A stretch of 64,000 nucleotides of DNA, from the NCBI GenBank assembly GCA_963833605.1, contig CAWHYZ010000015.1, forward strand, positions 124,001 to 188,000. Direction: 5' to 3'. Shown here piece by piece: positions 44,026 through 52,653 of the stretch (position 1 is its first letter; each line of letters starts with the position of its first letter). The translations under genes and the position numbers were made by a program. The DNA is from JAFAXD01 sp963833605. Its GTDB lineage: Bacteria; Pseudomonadota; Alphaproteobacteria; Rhizobiales; Xanthobacteraceae. The notes below the pieces were generated by a model that saw only the letters and a list, made by a program, of their open reading frames with translations, was not told the DNA's origin and searched no databases.

Positions 44026-45213
44026 TCAAGGGCTTTTTCCGATTCGAACGCCGCGCGTCAGAATCCACAACACCAGCGCGCCGCCGCCGGTCAGCGCGAC
44101 GCAGATCGACATCGGCCAGACGCTGGTTCCGACCAGGGCACCGACCGTAATGCCCACAATTGCGCCGGCACATTGCTGTGCGAAGCCGATGAGCGCCGAG
44201 GCCGTGCCGGCGTCGTTCGGAAACGGCGTGAGCGCGGCGGCAACCATCTGCGACTGCAACAGACCAAGCCCAAGCAGATAGAACGCCATCGCGCCGATCA
44301 GGACGCCTTCCGGATAGAGCCCCGCCGCGCCAGCCAGCATGCCGCCGGCGGCGATTGCGCATGCGAGCGCCCCGAGCCCCGCCGTGCGATCGAGGCCAAG
44401 CCGCATCACCAGGCGCGTTGCAAGCGTGCTTCCGAACACGAAGCCGAGGCACGATGTGGCATAGGCGACCGCGTAGCTGAGTGGCGAGAAGTTGAAGATG
44501 GATTGCAGGACGAACGACGAGCCCGCAATCCAGGCGAACAAGCCCCCGTAGGCGACCGCGCCAACCGCGAGGTTGGCGAGAAAGACTCGATGGCTCGCGA
44601 CACGGCGATAATTACGCAGGAGTTCCAAAAGCGACGGGGCGCTGCGCGCATGATGGGTTTCAGGCAAAAACCGCCAAGCCAGGAAGCCTGCCAGCGCCCC
44701 CATCGCAATCAGAAAGACAAATCCCGCGCGCCAGCCAAAGCCCGTCTGCAGCACGCCACCGGCGAGCGGGGCGATGATCGGCGCAAACCCCATCAGCATG
44801 CTCATGGACGACAACTGACGACCTGCGCGCGCGCCTTCGTACATGTCCCGTACGACGGCGCGCACCACCACGACCGAGCCCGAGACCCCGAGCGCCTGCA
44901 GGAAGCGGCCCGCGACCAGCACGGCGATCGAGGCCGAGATCAGGCAGATCAGGGTCGCGACGCAATAGAGCGCAAACGACATGATGATGACGGGCTTGCG
45001 GCCTACGCGATCCGAGACCGGGCCATAGACGATCTGCCCGATGGCGAAGCCGATCAGATAAATCGAGATCGTGAGCTGCACGTGCGCGGGCGGCGCAGCC
45101 AGCGCTTCGACAATGGCCGGCATCGACGGTAGGTAGAGATCGACGGACATTGGCCCGAAGCTCGTCAGGAACGCGAGCAGCGCGGTGAGCGCGAACGTAT
45201 CCGGGCGGAGCAT
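44026..45213 (-). CDS. Bcr/CflA-family MFS drug exporter
   Basis: Twelve-helix major facilitator of 395 residues. It begins MLRPDTFALTALLAFLTSFG and continues with MSVDLYLPSMPAIVEAL, the Bcr/CflA hallmark. Motif A is GPVSDRVGRKPVII near residue 70 and motif C-like sequence is FAPIIAPLAGGVLQ near 145. Members export bicyclomycin, chloramphenicol or sulfonamides, and sometimes amino acids. ATG 45213 is chosen since the 26 extra residues from ATG 45291 do not fit a membrane N-terminus. It is convergent with the PBP gene and preceded by a palindromic repeat. Confidence 0.9.
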   Translation of the reverse strand: MLRPDTFALTALLAFLTSFGPMSVDLYLPSMPAIVEALAAPPAHVQLTISIYLIGFAIGQIVYGPVSDRVGRKPVIIMSFALYCVATLICLISASIAVLVAGRFLQALGVSGSVVVVRAVVRDMYEGARAGRQLSSMSMLMGFAPIIAPLAGGVLQTGFGWRAGFVFLIAMGALAGFLAWRFLPETHHARSAPSLLELLRNYRRVASHRVFLANLAVGAVAYGGLFAWIAGSSFVLQSIFNFSPLSYAVAYATSCLGFVFGSTLATRLVMRLGLDRTAGLGALACAIAAGGMLAGAAGLYPEGVLIGAMAFYLLGLGLLQSQMVAAALTPFPNDAGTASALIGFAQQCAGAIVGITVGALVGTSVWPMSICVALTGGGALVLWILTRGVRIGKSP

Positions 45214-45316
45214 GGAATGATTTGGCAGAAGCTGCTGCACGAAGCGAGGGAAGAGCTTTATAGGCTGTAGCCCGCAGAGAACGAAGCGCAATGCACTGTC
45301 ATGGCCCGCGAGGGGT

Positions 45317-45441
45317 CCCCGTCGCGTGTAAACGCGACGGGGTGCCCCGAAAGCGGGCCACCCAGTAACCCCACACGCTTCGCGATCTTGCTCTGATGTG
45401 TCCGGTATCCCGGCTCGTGATTACTGGGTCGCCCGCTTTCG
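45317..45441. repeat. Composite inverted repeats
   Basis: CCCCGTCGCG/CGCGACGGGG (45317-45342) is a hairpin of the same design as that at 32911-32947. It is followed by a longer inverted pair, CGAAAGCGGGCCACCCAGTA (45348-45367) and its reverse complement with one mismatch at 45422-45441. It lies between the YgjP-like and MFS genes, both on the minus strand. Confidence 0.8.
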
Positions 45442-45486
45442 CGGGCGATGACACCTGTGGGCATTTTCACCCACCAGATTACAGGC

Positions 45487-46233
45487 TCACCCGCTCAACC
45501 CATACCGATGGAGTTCGGCGCCATGGGCGTCGAGCCATGCCTTCGCCCGGTCCATCTGCGGGCAGATCCCGCCCAGGATGCGCCAGAACCGCGGCGCGTG
45601 GCTCATTTCCACGAGATGGGTCACCTCGTGCGCCGCGAGGTAGTCGAGCACGTGCGGCGGCGCGAGAATGAGCCGCCACGAGAACGAGAGCGCACCGGAC
45701 GCCGAGCACGAGCCCCAACGGCTCGAGGTATCGCGCACCGTGACGCGGGCAACCTTGGCGATAAGCGCAGCCGCATAGTGGCGGCTCGCGCGTTCGAGAT
45801 CGCGCTTGGCCTCGCGCCGAAGAAAGTCGCTGACCCGGCGCGCGATATGCGGGCCGCCGCCGGCCACGCACAACAGCGCCTCCGCGCCGACGACCTCGAC
45901 CCACACGGTTCCGCGCGCGCCCGGCCGGTGCGTGATGCGATGCGGCTCGCCGCGCACCGGCACGATCGCACCGTCGATGAACGGCGTCGCGTCCGGCAGC
46001 CGGCCCAACCTGGCAGCGATCCAGCCGCCGTTCCTCTGGGCGAAGGCTCTGGCGTCGCTGAGCGAGCCGCGCGCCGGCATGGTGAGGACGACTTCGCGCG
46101 TCGCCGCATGGATGCGCAGAGTGTAGCGGCGGGCGCGCACGTTGCGGCGCAGTTGCACCACATAGGTGGCGCGATCGAATGCAACCTCGACGGTCGAGGG
46201 TTCGGGCGGGCGACGAAAGAGCGCGTGCGGCAT
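45487..46233 (-). CDS. YgjP-like (SprT/DUF45) metallopeptidase-domain protein
   Basis: Protein of 248 residues of the YgjP/DUF45 family, related to WSS1-like zinc proteases. The zinc motif HEVTHLVEMSH (H-E-x-x-H plus a distal His) is near residue 203, followed by PRFWRILGGICPQMDRAK. Before it comes RWGSCSASGALSFSWRLILA, the strongly conserved family block. The N-terminal half has DRATYVVQLRRNVRARRYTL. Its natural substrate is unknown; the family is found in many proteobacteria as a single-copy gene. It follows a 181-bp gap downstream of the PHB depolymerase gene on the same strand. Confidence 0.88.
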   Translation of the reverse strand: MPHALFRRPPEPSTVEVAFDRATYVVQLRRNVRARRYTLRIHAATREVVLTMPARGSLSDARAFAQRNGGWIAARLGRLPDATPFIDGAIVPVRGEPHRITHRPGARGTVWVEVVGAEALLCVAGGGPHIARRVSDFLRREAKRDLERASRHYAAALIAKVARVTVRDTSSRWGSCSASGALSFSWRLILAPPHVLDYLAAHEVTHLVEMSHAPRFWRILGGICPQMDRAKAWLDAHGAELHRYGLSG

Positions 46234-46414
46234 AGGCTGCGTGTGCGTATTCCGCGCAAACGCGGGAATGCGTGGACGATAGTTGCGGAACCCGACTCAG
46301 GGAGCTGATTCGCGTGCCAGTATTACGGCAAAGTCGCGCGGTGCAAGATGGTGGCGGCCACGCGATCCGGCGCTGGCGGGCCGCGGCCGGGGCCGTGCGG
46401 CAAAGCTACCGCGA

Positions 46415-47839
46415 TCACGAACCCCGTGCGCGCAGCGGCTTCAGCTCCACCAGGTTGGCTGGCTTGGCAACGGCTTTGCGCGGGCGCTGCGCCGCAACCG
46501 TCTCGGCCTGGTTGTTGGACAACATGAAATCCGCGATACGCGGCGCTATTTCGGCCCGGAAGCGCGAACCGTTGAAGACGCCATAGTGCCCGACCGCGGG
46601 CTGCAGCCAGTGTGCCCTGCGCTCGGGCGGAATGTTGACGCACAGCCGGTGCGCCGCCTCGGTCTGGCCGACGCCCGAAATGTCGTCGTGCTCGCCCTCG
46701 ACCGTGAGCATGGCGACGCGCCGGATCGCGGCCGGATCGACCGGGCGTCCGCGGTGCGTCATCTGGCCTTTCGGCAACGCGTGTCGCACGAACACGGTGT
46801 CCACGGTCTGCAGGTAGAACTCGGCGGCGAGATCCATCACCGCCAAATACTCGTCGTAGAACTCGCGATGCTTCTGGGCGGAATCGCCGTCGGCTCTGAC
46901 AAGGTGCATGAACAGGTTGCGGTGCGCCTCGATGTGGCGATCGAGATTCATGCTCATGAAGCCGTGCAGCTGCAGAAAGCCCGGATAGACGTTGCGCATC
47001 ATGCCCGGGTGCGGGAACGGCACCTTGGTGATGACGTTGCGCCGAAACCAGTCTATTCCGCGCTGCTCCGCGAGGGCGTTCACGCCGGTCGGATTGATGC
47101 GGGTGTCGATCGGGCCACCCATCAGCACCATGGAATTCGGGACGTAGGGATCGTCCGCCGCCTCCATCACGGCGACCGCGGCCATCACCGGAACCGACGG
47201 CTGGCACACGGCGATCACATGCGTATTGCCGCCGAGCGCGTGCAGGATCGACACCACGTAGTCGATGTAATCGTCGAGATCGAACGGGCCCTCGCTCACC
47301 GGTACGGTCCGGGCGTCGGCCCACTCGGTAATGTAGACGTCGTGATTGGGAAGGAACGCCTCGACCGTGCCGCGCAGCAGGGTCGCGTAGTGTCCCGACA
47401 TCGGGGCGACGATCAAAACGCGGGGCTGCGGGCGATGCGGCACGTGCTCGAGTGCGCGCTCGAAGTGCATGAGCCGGCAGAATGGCCGCTGCCATACCTG
47501 CGTGATGTGAACCGGCACGCGCGCACCACCCACAAGGGTCGAATCGATGCCCCACTCGGGCCGCCCGTAACGGCGGGTTGAGCGCTCGAACAGTTCCGCG
47601 CCAGCCGCGAGCGACTTGCCCACCGTCGTGTGCGCCCATGGATTGACCGGATTCTTGAACATGAGCCGCGTGGCATCGGCCAACGCGCGCGCCGGGATCA
47701 CCGCCGCCTGGCTCATCTCATAGAACCAGTACATGGGAGCCGATAACGGAAAGGCACCGCCTGCCGTTACCGACGGAGCACTGCCGAATTCACCGATTGC
47801 CATTTCAATCCCCGGCCGTGTTTTTTTGCGTTGCAGCAT
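46415..47839 (-). CDS. phaZ: Intracellular poly(3-hydroxybutyrate) depolymerase
   Basis: PhaZ-type depolymerase that hydrolyses native PHB granules in the cytoplasm, up to 474 residues. The nucleophile is a Cys in HVIAVCQPSVPVMAAVAVM, as in the Cupriavidus PhaZa1 class, which has Cys-Asp-His instead of a lipase box. Other markers are PMSGHYATLLRGTVEAFLP, WADARTVPVSEGPFDLDDYI and, near the end, EGEHDDISGVGQTEAAHRLC with the Asp and QPAVGHYGVFNGSRF with the His. Three starts are possible: ATG 47839, 47803 or 47734; the last (MYWFYEMSQ) matches the family N-terminus best. Together with bdhA it indicates PHB storage and use. Confidence 0.92.
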   Translation of the reverse strand: MLQRKKTRPGIEMAIGEFGSAPSVTAGGAFPLSAPMYWFYEMSQAAVIPARALADATRLMFKNPVNPWAHTTVGKSLAAGAELFERSTRRYGRPEWGIDSTLVGGARVPVHITQVWQRPFCRLMHFERALEHVPHRPQPRVLIVAPMSGHYATLLRGTVEAFLPNHDVYITEWADARTVPVSEGPFDLDDYIDYVVSILHALGGNTHVIAVCQPSVPVMAAVAVMEAADDPYVPNSMVLMGGPIDTRINPTGVNALAEQRGIDWFRRNVITKVPFPHPGMMRNVYPGFLQLHGFMSMNLDRHIEAHRNLFMHLVRADGDSAQKHREFYDEYLAVMDLAAEFYLQTVDTVFVRHALPKGQMTHRGRPVDPAAIRRVAMLTVEGEHDDISGVGQTEAAHRLCVNIPPERRAHWLQPAVGHYGVFNGSRFRAEIAPRIADFMLSNNQAETVAAQRPRKAVAKPANLVELKPLRARGS

Positions 47840-47948
47840 CCTGTCGTCATTGTGTCACACAGTCAACATGACACCACCTTGTGCGGAGAGCGTTTGTGCA
47901 CAACCGGCGAGTCTGTGCCGGTTTGGTTAAATATATGGTGGAGAGGGT

Positions 47949-48806
47949 CTATTCGCCGCCCTGCAACAGCGACCCATGCCGGCGGGCCGCCTGCAGGTAT
48001 TTCAAAAACGCCAAAATAGCGAGCGCAATCAGGGCGATATTGATGGCAAAGGCCTCTACCATCAGGTCGGCGCGAAACACATGTGCGGTCAGGAGGGCAC
48101 GCATGCCTTCGAAAACGTAGGTGGGCGGCAGCATCCAGGACACGACCGCGAGCCAGGGCGGCAGCACCGAGACCGGGTAATAGACGCAGGTCAGCGGTAG
48201 GAAAATGAACATCAGCGTCCAGGCCATGTTCTCCGCGCCGAGCCCGTGACGGAGCAGAATTCCCGCAACGAAGATGCCGAGCGCCCAGCTGGTCAGGATC
48301 AGGTTGAGGAAGAACGCCGCAAGTGCGATCCCCAGGCCCCACAGGTTGAAGCCGAAGAAGACGATCGCCAACAAGCTCACCGGCACCATGCCGATCGAGA
48401 GCCGGATGATGCTCATGATCATCAACGCGCTGATGAACTCGGCCGGCTTGAGCGGCGAGATCAGGAGGTTCGCGAGATTGCGCGAGTACATCTCCTCCAG
48501 GAACGAGATCGAGAACCCGAGCTGGCCGCGGAACAGGATGTCCCACAGCATCACGGCGCCGATGAAGGTTTGTCCGGCGCGCGCCGGCAGCCCGCCGAAC
48601 TGGCCGATATAAGTCTGCAGAAAGCCCCACATGAACATCTGCACGGTGGGCCAGTAGATGAGATCAAGCACCCGCGGCCAGGACGAGCGCAGCAGATACC
48701 AGTAGCGCGCCACCATGGCGCCGACCCGCACGAACGAGAAAGCCGATGGGTCGCCGACCGTATTTGCTGATCTGCTCCGCGCCGTCGGAATGTGCGCGGT
48801 GGTCAT
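47949..48806 (-). CDS. ABC-2 type exporter permease
   Basis: Membrane component of an ABC-2 exporter, 285 residues from ATG 48806 (ATG 48824 is an alternative). Six hydrophobic segments are visible. The sequence YWPTVQMFMWGFLQTYIGQF opens the domain, with the FSISFLEEMYSRNLANLLIS coupling region near residue 85 and LTCVYYPVSVLPPWLAVVSW near 190. Members export polysaccharide, lipids or drugs; the substrate is unknown. The partner ATPase gene lies upstream on the same strand, but a 151-bp palindromic repeat sits between them. Confidence 0.88.
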   Translation of the reverse strand: MTTAHIPTARSRSANTVGDPSAFSFVRVGAMVARYWYLLRSSWPRVLDLIYWPTVQMFMWGFLQTYIGQFGGLPARAGQTFIGAVMLWDILFRGQLGFSISFLEEMYSRNLANLLISPLKPAEFISALMIMSIIRLSIGMVPVSLLAIVFFGFNLWGLGIALAAFFLNLILTSWALGIFVAGILLRHGLGAENMAWTLMFIFLPLTCVYYPVSVLPPWLAVVSWMLPPTYVFEGMRALLTAHVFRADLMVEAFAINIALIALAILAFLKYLQAARRHGSLLQGGE

Positions 48807-48838
48807 GGCGCGCCCTCGCCGCAAGGCACGGCGCAGTT

Positions 48839-48989
48839 ACCCTCCCCCTTGTGGGGAGGGTCGACCGCCGAGCGCAGCGACGGCGGGCGGGGTGGGGGTA
48901 GCGGGGAAAGATCGTGGCACCTGCGGCGAAACAAACAATGACCCCCACCCCGGCCGCTCCGCGGCCGACCCTCCCCACAGGGGCGAGGG
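48839..48989. repeat. Long inverted repeat between the two ABC-2 genes
   Basis: CCCTCCCC...GGGTGGGGG (48839-48899) faces ACCCCCACCCCGGC...CCCTCCCC...GGGCGAGGG (48940-48989), with internal hairpins such as CCGAGCGCAGCGACGGCGGG. A similar element, with different bases, is at 59164-59402. It separates the ATPase and permease genes of one operon, and may have inserted there. Confidence 0.75.
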
Positions 48990-49014
48990 TCGAGGAGAGC
49001 CCGTGCCGCCCGGC

Positions 49015-49776
49015 TCACCGCATCGCCTCCCGCGCGGCTTCGCCACGGCCGCGCGCCACATCGAGAAACACTTCCTCCAGATTGCTGCGGCCGTACCGTG
49101 CCAACAGCCGCGCCGGCGCATCGTCGTCCACGATCACGCCGCGCTTCATCATGATGACGCGCTCGCACAGCCGCTCGACCTCGTTCATGTTGTGGGAGGC
49201 GAGCAGCACGGTGGCATGCCATTCGGCGGTGTAGCGCTCGAGATGCGCGCGCACCCAATCGGCGGTATCGGGATCGAGCGATGCGGTCGGCTCGTCCAGC
49301 AACAACACGTCGGGGGTGTTGATCAGCGCCTTGGCGAGCGACACACGGGTCCTCTGTCCGGCGGAGAGTTTCCCGGTCGGCCGGTCGAGTAGCTCGGTCA
49401 GGTCGAGCTCGCGAGCGAGCTCGGCAATACGCAAATCGCGATCCGCAACCCCGTAGAGGCGCGCGAACACGGTGAGGTTCTGCCGCACGGTCAATCGATG
49501 CGGCATCTCCACATAGGGGCTCTCGAAATTCATCCGATGCAGGATGCGGTAGCGCTCGCGCGGCATGTCGTGCCCGAGAATGCGCACGCTACCAGCGGTC
49601 GGCGCGACCAGTCCCATGATCATGGCGATGGTCGTGGTCTTGCCGGCGCCGTTTCCGCCAAGGAGCCCGATGATCTGTCCCGGCTCGATCGCAAACGAGA
49701 TGCCGTCGACCGCAGTGCCGCCGGGGTACTGCTTGACAAGATTGGTGACGGCGATGGCCGGTTCGGCGGATAGCAT
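49015..49776 (-). CDS. ABC-2 type exporter ATPase
   Basis: ABC ATPase of 253 residues of the CcmA/DrrA class. Walker A is GGNGAGKTTTIAM (about residues 37-49), the signature LSAGQRTRVSLAKAL and Walker B VLLLDEPTASLDPDT, then SHNMNEVERLCERVIMMKRG with the H-loop. It pairs with the permease gene at 47949-48806. Its start is 26 bp from an inverted repeat (49802-49856) carrying the GATTTGAAG half-site also found upstream of ligA, so it may share a regulator with it. The exported substrate is not known. Confidence 0.9.
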   Translation of the reverse strand: MLSAEPAIAVTNLVKQYPGGTAVDGISFAIEPGQIIGLLGGNGAGKTTTIAMIMGLVAPTAGSVRILGHDMPRERYRILHRMNFESPYVEMPHRLTVRQNLTVFARLYGVADRDLRIAELARELDLTELLDRPTGKLSAGQRTRVSLAKALINTPDVLLLDEPTASLDPDTADWVRAHLERYTAEWHATVLLASHNMNEVERLCERVIMMKRGVIVDDDAPARLLARYGRSNLEEVFLDVARGRGEAAREAMR

Positions 49777-49801
49777 GGGCAGCGTCGGTTGCTCGGGCGG
49801 T

Positions 49802-49856
49802 GGATTTGAAGCTGCTGCAATCGCCGCGGCAATCTCCTACAGGAACTTCAAATCGG
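49802..49856. promoter_or_regulatory. Inverted repeat GGATTTGAAG / GGAACTTCAAATCGG upstream of the ABC-2 ATPase
   Basis: GGATTTGAAG (49802-49811) and GGAACTTCAAATCGG (49842-49856) form an inverted repeat in the gap between the ABC ATPase start (49776) and the end of the radical SAM gene (49943). The right arm is the same 13-mer found upstream of ligA (18721) and of the radical SAM gene (51651). Confidence 0.5.
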
Positions 49857-49942
49857 AACACTGGTCTCAATGTGGCGGCAGAGCCATCGAGACACAATAG
49901 CGCAATGCCTCACAAGCTATATCCGGTGCAGATGTACAAGCG

Positions 49943-51544
49943 CTACGCCGCGGGCACCAGCGGTATCTGTTCCACCGCCAGCCCGGCGTCGATCTCCTCG
50001 ATCTGGCGATCGAGGTCCGCGATCAGGACCTGCGCGAAGGCACCGAGGTGCAGGTACATCACCGACATGGTCATGATCGGCTCGAAGTTGCGCGAGTTGT
50101 GGCGCATGCAGTCGATGACGGTCGCCCAGAAATGGCGGCGTAACTCCGGCCGCCTGACGTTCATCGCCCAGAGCGTGCGCGCGAATGCGCGCAATTCCTT
50201 GACCACCGTCTTCCACACGATCGGATCCGGAAGATGCGGCCGGTCGAGCACGCGGCCGAGACGGCGGACACGGGCAAAATACGCGGTCGGATCGTAGATG
50301 CTCGCGAGGATAGCGCGGAAATCGGCGAGCACGTCGCGGCGCGGCCGCAGCGTCACAAAATTGAGACCACTGGTGCATTGATCGCCTCCGCCCCGCTGAA
50401 ACGCCAGCAGGCGGCCTTCGCGCTCGAGCCGGCGGGTGAGCTGGGTGTTCGGTAATGCCGTCAACAGCCCCACCATGGCGATCGGAATGCCGGTCGCCTC
50501 GATGCAGTCGATCATGGCTTCGGCGACCGCGTCTTTTTCGGTGTCGAACCCGACGATGAAGCCGGCAACTACGAACATGCCGGCAGCGTTGATCTTGTGC
50601 ACGCTGTCGGCGAGGCTGCGCCGGGTGTTCTGTTTCTTCTGGGTCGAGATCAACGTCTCGGCATCCGGGCTTTCGATGCCGACGAACATCGCGAAGAAAT
50701 TCGCCTCGCGCAGCATCGCCAGGAGCTCGCGATCGTCGGCGACATTCATCGAGGCTTCGGTCGAGAACTCGAACGGATAGCCATGCTTCCTTTGCCACGC
50801 GTGAAGCTCGGGTAGGAAGCGCCGGAGTGCCTTCTTGTTGCCGATCAGGTTGTCATCGACGAAGTCGACGTGGCCGCGATAGCCGGCGGCGTAAAGCGCG
50901 TCGAGCTCGGCCAGCATCTGCTGGTTGGTCTTGGCGCGCGGAACGCGGCCATAGAGCTCGATGATATCGCAGAACTCGCAGTTGAACGGGCAACCGCGCG
51001 AGAACTGCACGCCGACGTACAAATAATGCTCGAATTTGAGGAGATCGAAACGCGGAATCGGCGTTGTGCTGACGTCGACCGTAAATTTCGGCGCCTCGAA
51101 CGCGCCGCGCTCGGCACCAGCCGACCACGCCTTGATGAAATCCTCGATCACCGCCTCGGCTTCGCCCAGCACCAGGAAATCCGCACCGCGGTAGACGTCG
51201 GGGCTCGAGGTTGCGTTAGGTCCGCCGACCACCACCGGCTTGCCGCGGGCATGAACAAGATCGATCAGCACCAGGGTGTCGTCCTGCTGCGGAAGCATTC
51301 CGCCGGTCATCACCAGGTCGGCCCAGTCGAGGTCAGCCACGGCAAGTTCTTCGCTGTTGCGATTGACGAGGCGGATGCTCCAGCCCTTGGGCAGCATGGC
51401 CGCAAGCGTAATGAGGCCGAGCGGCGGCGCCGGACAACGCGCGCCCCAAATCTCGCAGACCGGCGCGAGACTCCAGAACGAGTTCGGATTGAAGCGCGGA
51501 AAGACCATCAGGACGTTGGTGGTCTCGGCGTTGCGGATCATCAT
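49943..51544 (-). CDS. B12-binding radical SAM protein, HpnP-like with DUF4070 tail
   Basis: Protein of 533 residues. A cobalamin-binding Rossmann-like domain (about 1-150; VLMVFPRFNPNSFWS, WADLVMTGGMLPQQDD, KPVVVGGPNATSSPD) is followed by a radical SAM core with the cluster motif RGCPFNCEFCDIIELYGRVP (C-x3-C-x2-C near 185) and a C-terminal helical DUF4070-type region. The order and the FCDxxxLYGRVPRxKT wording resemble the hopanoid C-2 methylase HpnP, but the body differs, so it may be a paralog acting on another lipid or an aromatic. It is a single gene, with the GATTTGAAGTTCC motif about 106 bp upstream. The reaction is unknown; radical methylation is the likely chemistry. Confidence 0.85.
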   Translation of the reverse strand: MMIRNAETTNVLMVFPRFNPNSFWSLAPVCEIWGARCPAPPLGLITLAAMLPKGWSIRLVNRNSEELAVADLDWADLVMTGGMLPQQDDTLVLIDLVHARGKPVVVGGPNATSSPDVYRGADFLVLGEAEAVIEDFIKAWSAGAERGAFEAPKFTVDVSTTPIPRFDLLKFEHYLYVGVQFSRGCPFNCEFCDIIELYGRVPRAKTNQQMLAELDALYAAGYRGHVDFVDDNLIGNKKALRRFLPELHAWQRKHGYPFEFSTEASMNVADDRELLAMLREANFFAMFVGIESPDAETLISTQKKQNTRRSLADSVHKINAAGMFVVAGFIVGFDTEKDAVAEAMIDCIEATGIPIAMVGLLTALPNTQLTRRLEREGRLLAFQRGGGDQCTSGLNFVTLRPRRDVLADFRAILASIYDPTAYFARVRRLGRVLDRPHLPDPIVWKTVVKELRAFARTLWAMNVRRPELRRHFWATVIDCMRHNSRNFEPIMTMSVMYLHLGAFAQVLIADLDRQIEEIDAGLAVEQIPLVPAA

Positions 51545-51649
51545 TCCGGCCTTTGCGGTACCGGGATTTGCTACCCGGGATGGATCAGGGCGTTACGATC
51601 AGGAAACGGCCGGTCGATCCGGCGCAAGGCAAGGCACGACGCGTGCGGC

Positions 51650-51665
51650 GGATTTGAAGTTCCTA
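51650..51665 (+). promoter_or_regulatory. GATTTGAAGTTCC motif upstream of the radical SAM gene
   Basis: GGATTTGAAGTTCCTA here matches the half-sites at 18721 and 49842. It lies about 106 bp upstream of the radical SAM start on the minus strand. No inverted partner was found close by. The rest of the 438-base gap 51545-51982 has no gene; an inverted TGCATT...AATGCA pair lies at 51772-51801. Confidence 0.45.
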
Positions 51666-51982
51666 TCATCGCAACCGTGATGACAAGAACACTTGCGCAT
51701 CGGGTAGCGCGTTTACCTTACTTGTTGTGGCGCATGATATCTGTCCGACAGGCCCGCAACCTTCGGGATCATGCATTAGATGCACATTATACCAATGCAG
51801 CCGACTTGCAATGATCCGCCCAGGCAATTAAATTACCGGATCGATATTTGGCCGGACTACCTGGGCCGCTTCGCCTCGCACTGCCGGGCGCACGCTTCAG
51901 AACTCTCTCCAAATTCGACGAACCGGGAACAAGCGCAGTTGCGCGCGTTCCCACGTGCATACCGTCAGTGAAAGGACGATCT

Positions 51983-52192
51983 ATGACGACCGGAACCGTG
52001 AAGTTCTACAACGGCAACAAAGGCTACGGCTTTATCGCACCGGACGATGGCAGCAAGGACGTTTTCGTTCATGCTACCGCGCTCGAGCGCGCGGGTATCC
52101 ACTCGCTGCGCGAGGGCCAGAAGGTCGAGTTCGACGTGCAGACCGACGCGCGATCAGGTAAGATCGCCGTGAGCCGCATTTCGGCGCAGTGA
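51983..52192 (+). CDS. cspA: Cold-shock protein CspA-like
   Basis: RNA chaperone of 69 residues, a single cold-shock (S1-like OB-fold) domain. RNP1 is NKGYGFIAPDD (K-G-Y-G-F) and RNP2 is DVFVHATAL. It begins MTTGTVKFYNGN from ATG 51983 with AAAGGACG six bases upstream; a longer upstream frame from 51848 has no support. The 5' region is long (over 100 bp of non-coding sequence), as expected of cold-shock mRNAs. infA follows 73 bp downstream. Confidence 0.95.
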   Translation: MTTGTVKFYNGNKGYGFIAPDDGSKDVFVHATALERAGIHSLREGQKVEFDVQTDARSGKIAVSRISAQ

Positions 52193-52265
52193 CTTCGGCG
52201 GTCCCGGATCGGCGATGCTCCACGGCGGGCATCGCTTCCGGGACCGACATCAGCAAGAGGCGTGA

Positions 52266-52538
52266 ATGGCCAAAGAAGAACTGATCGAGCTCGAAGGTCT
52301 GGTGACTGAAATCCTGCCGGATACCCGTTTTCGGGTGCAGCTCGACAACGGACACGAGATCATCGCCTATGCGGCCGGTCGTATGAAGAAGAACCGGATC
52401 AAGACGTTGGCGGGAGATCGGGTCACGGTCGAGATGTCGCCGTACGATCTCGAGAAAGGCCGTGTGATCTTCCGCCATAAGGACGAACGGGCTGCACCGC
52501 GCGCCGCGCCGGCACGCCCGCAGTTCCGACGCCGTTGA
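52266..52538 (+). CDS. infA: Translation initiation factor IF-1
   Basis: IF-1, 90 residues, an OB-fold factor that binds the 30S A-site and assists initiation. The sequence MAKEELIELEGLVTEILPDT, then FRVQLDNGHEIIAYAAGRMK and VTVEMSPYDLEKGRVIFRHK, is the conserved IF-1 core. The C-terminus is longer and more basic than the usual 72 residues (ERAAPRAAPARPQFRRR), a common alphaproteobacterial feature. It lies between cspA and a small conserved hypothetical gene. Confidence 0.95.
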   Translation: MAKEELIELEGLVTEILPDTRFRVQLDNGHEIIAYAAGRMKKNRIKTLAGDRVTVEMSPYDLEKGRVIFRHKDERAAPRAAPARPQFRRR

Positions 52539-52653
52539 GGGCTCGACCGGCACGCCCTCCGACCTAACGGTGACCTATCGGTCGCCGAATCGAAACGCGG
52601 GCAGCGCCGACCCCGGCCGACAACAACAACATCCCGCCAGAAGGAGGCGGCCC

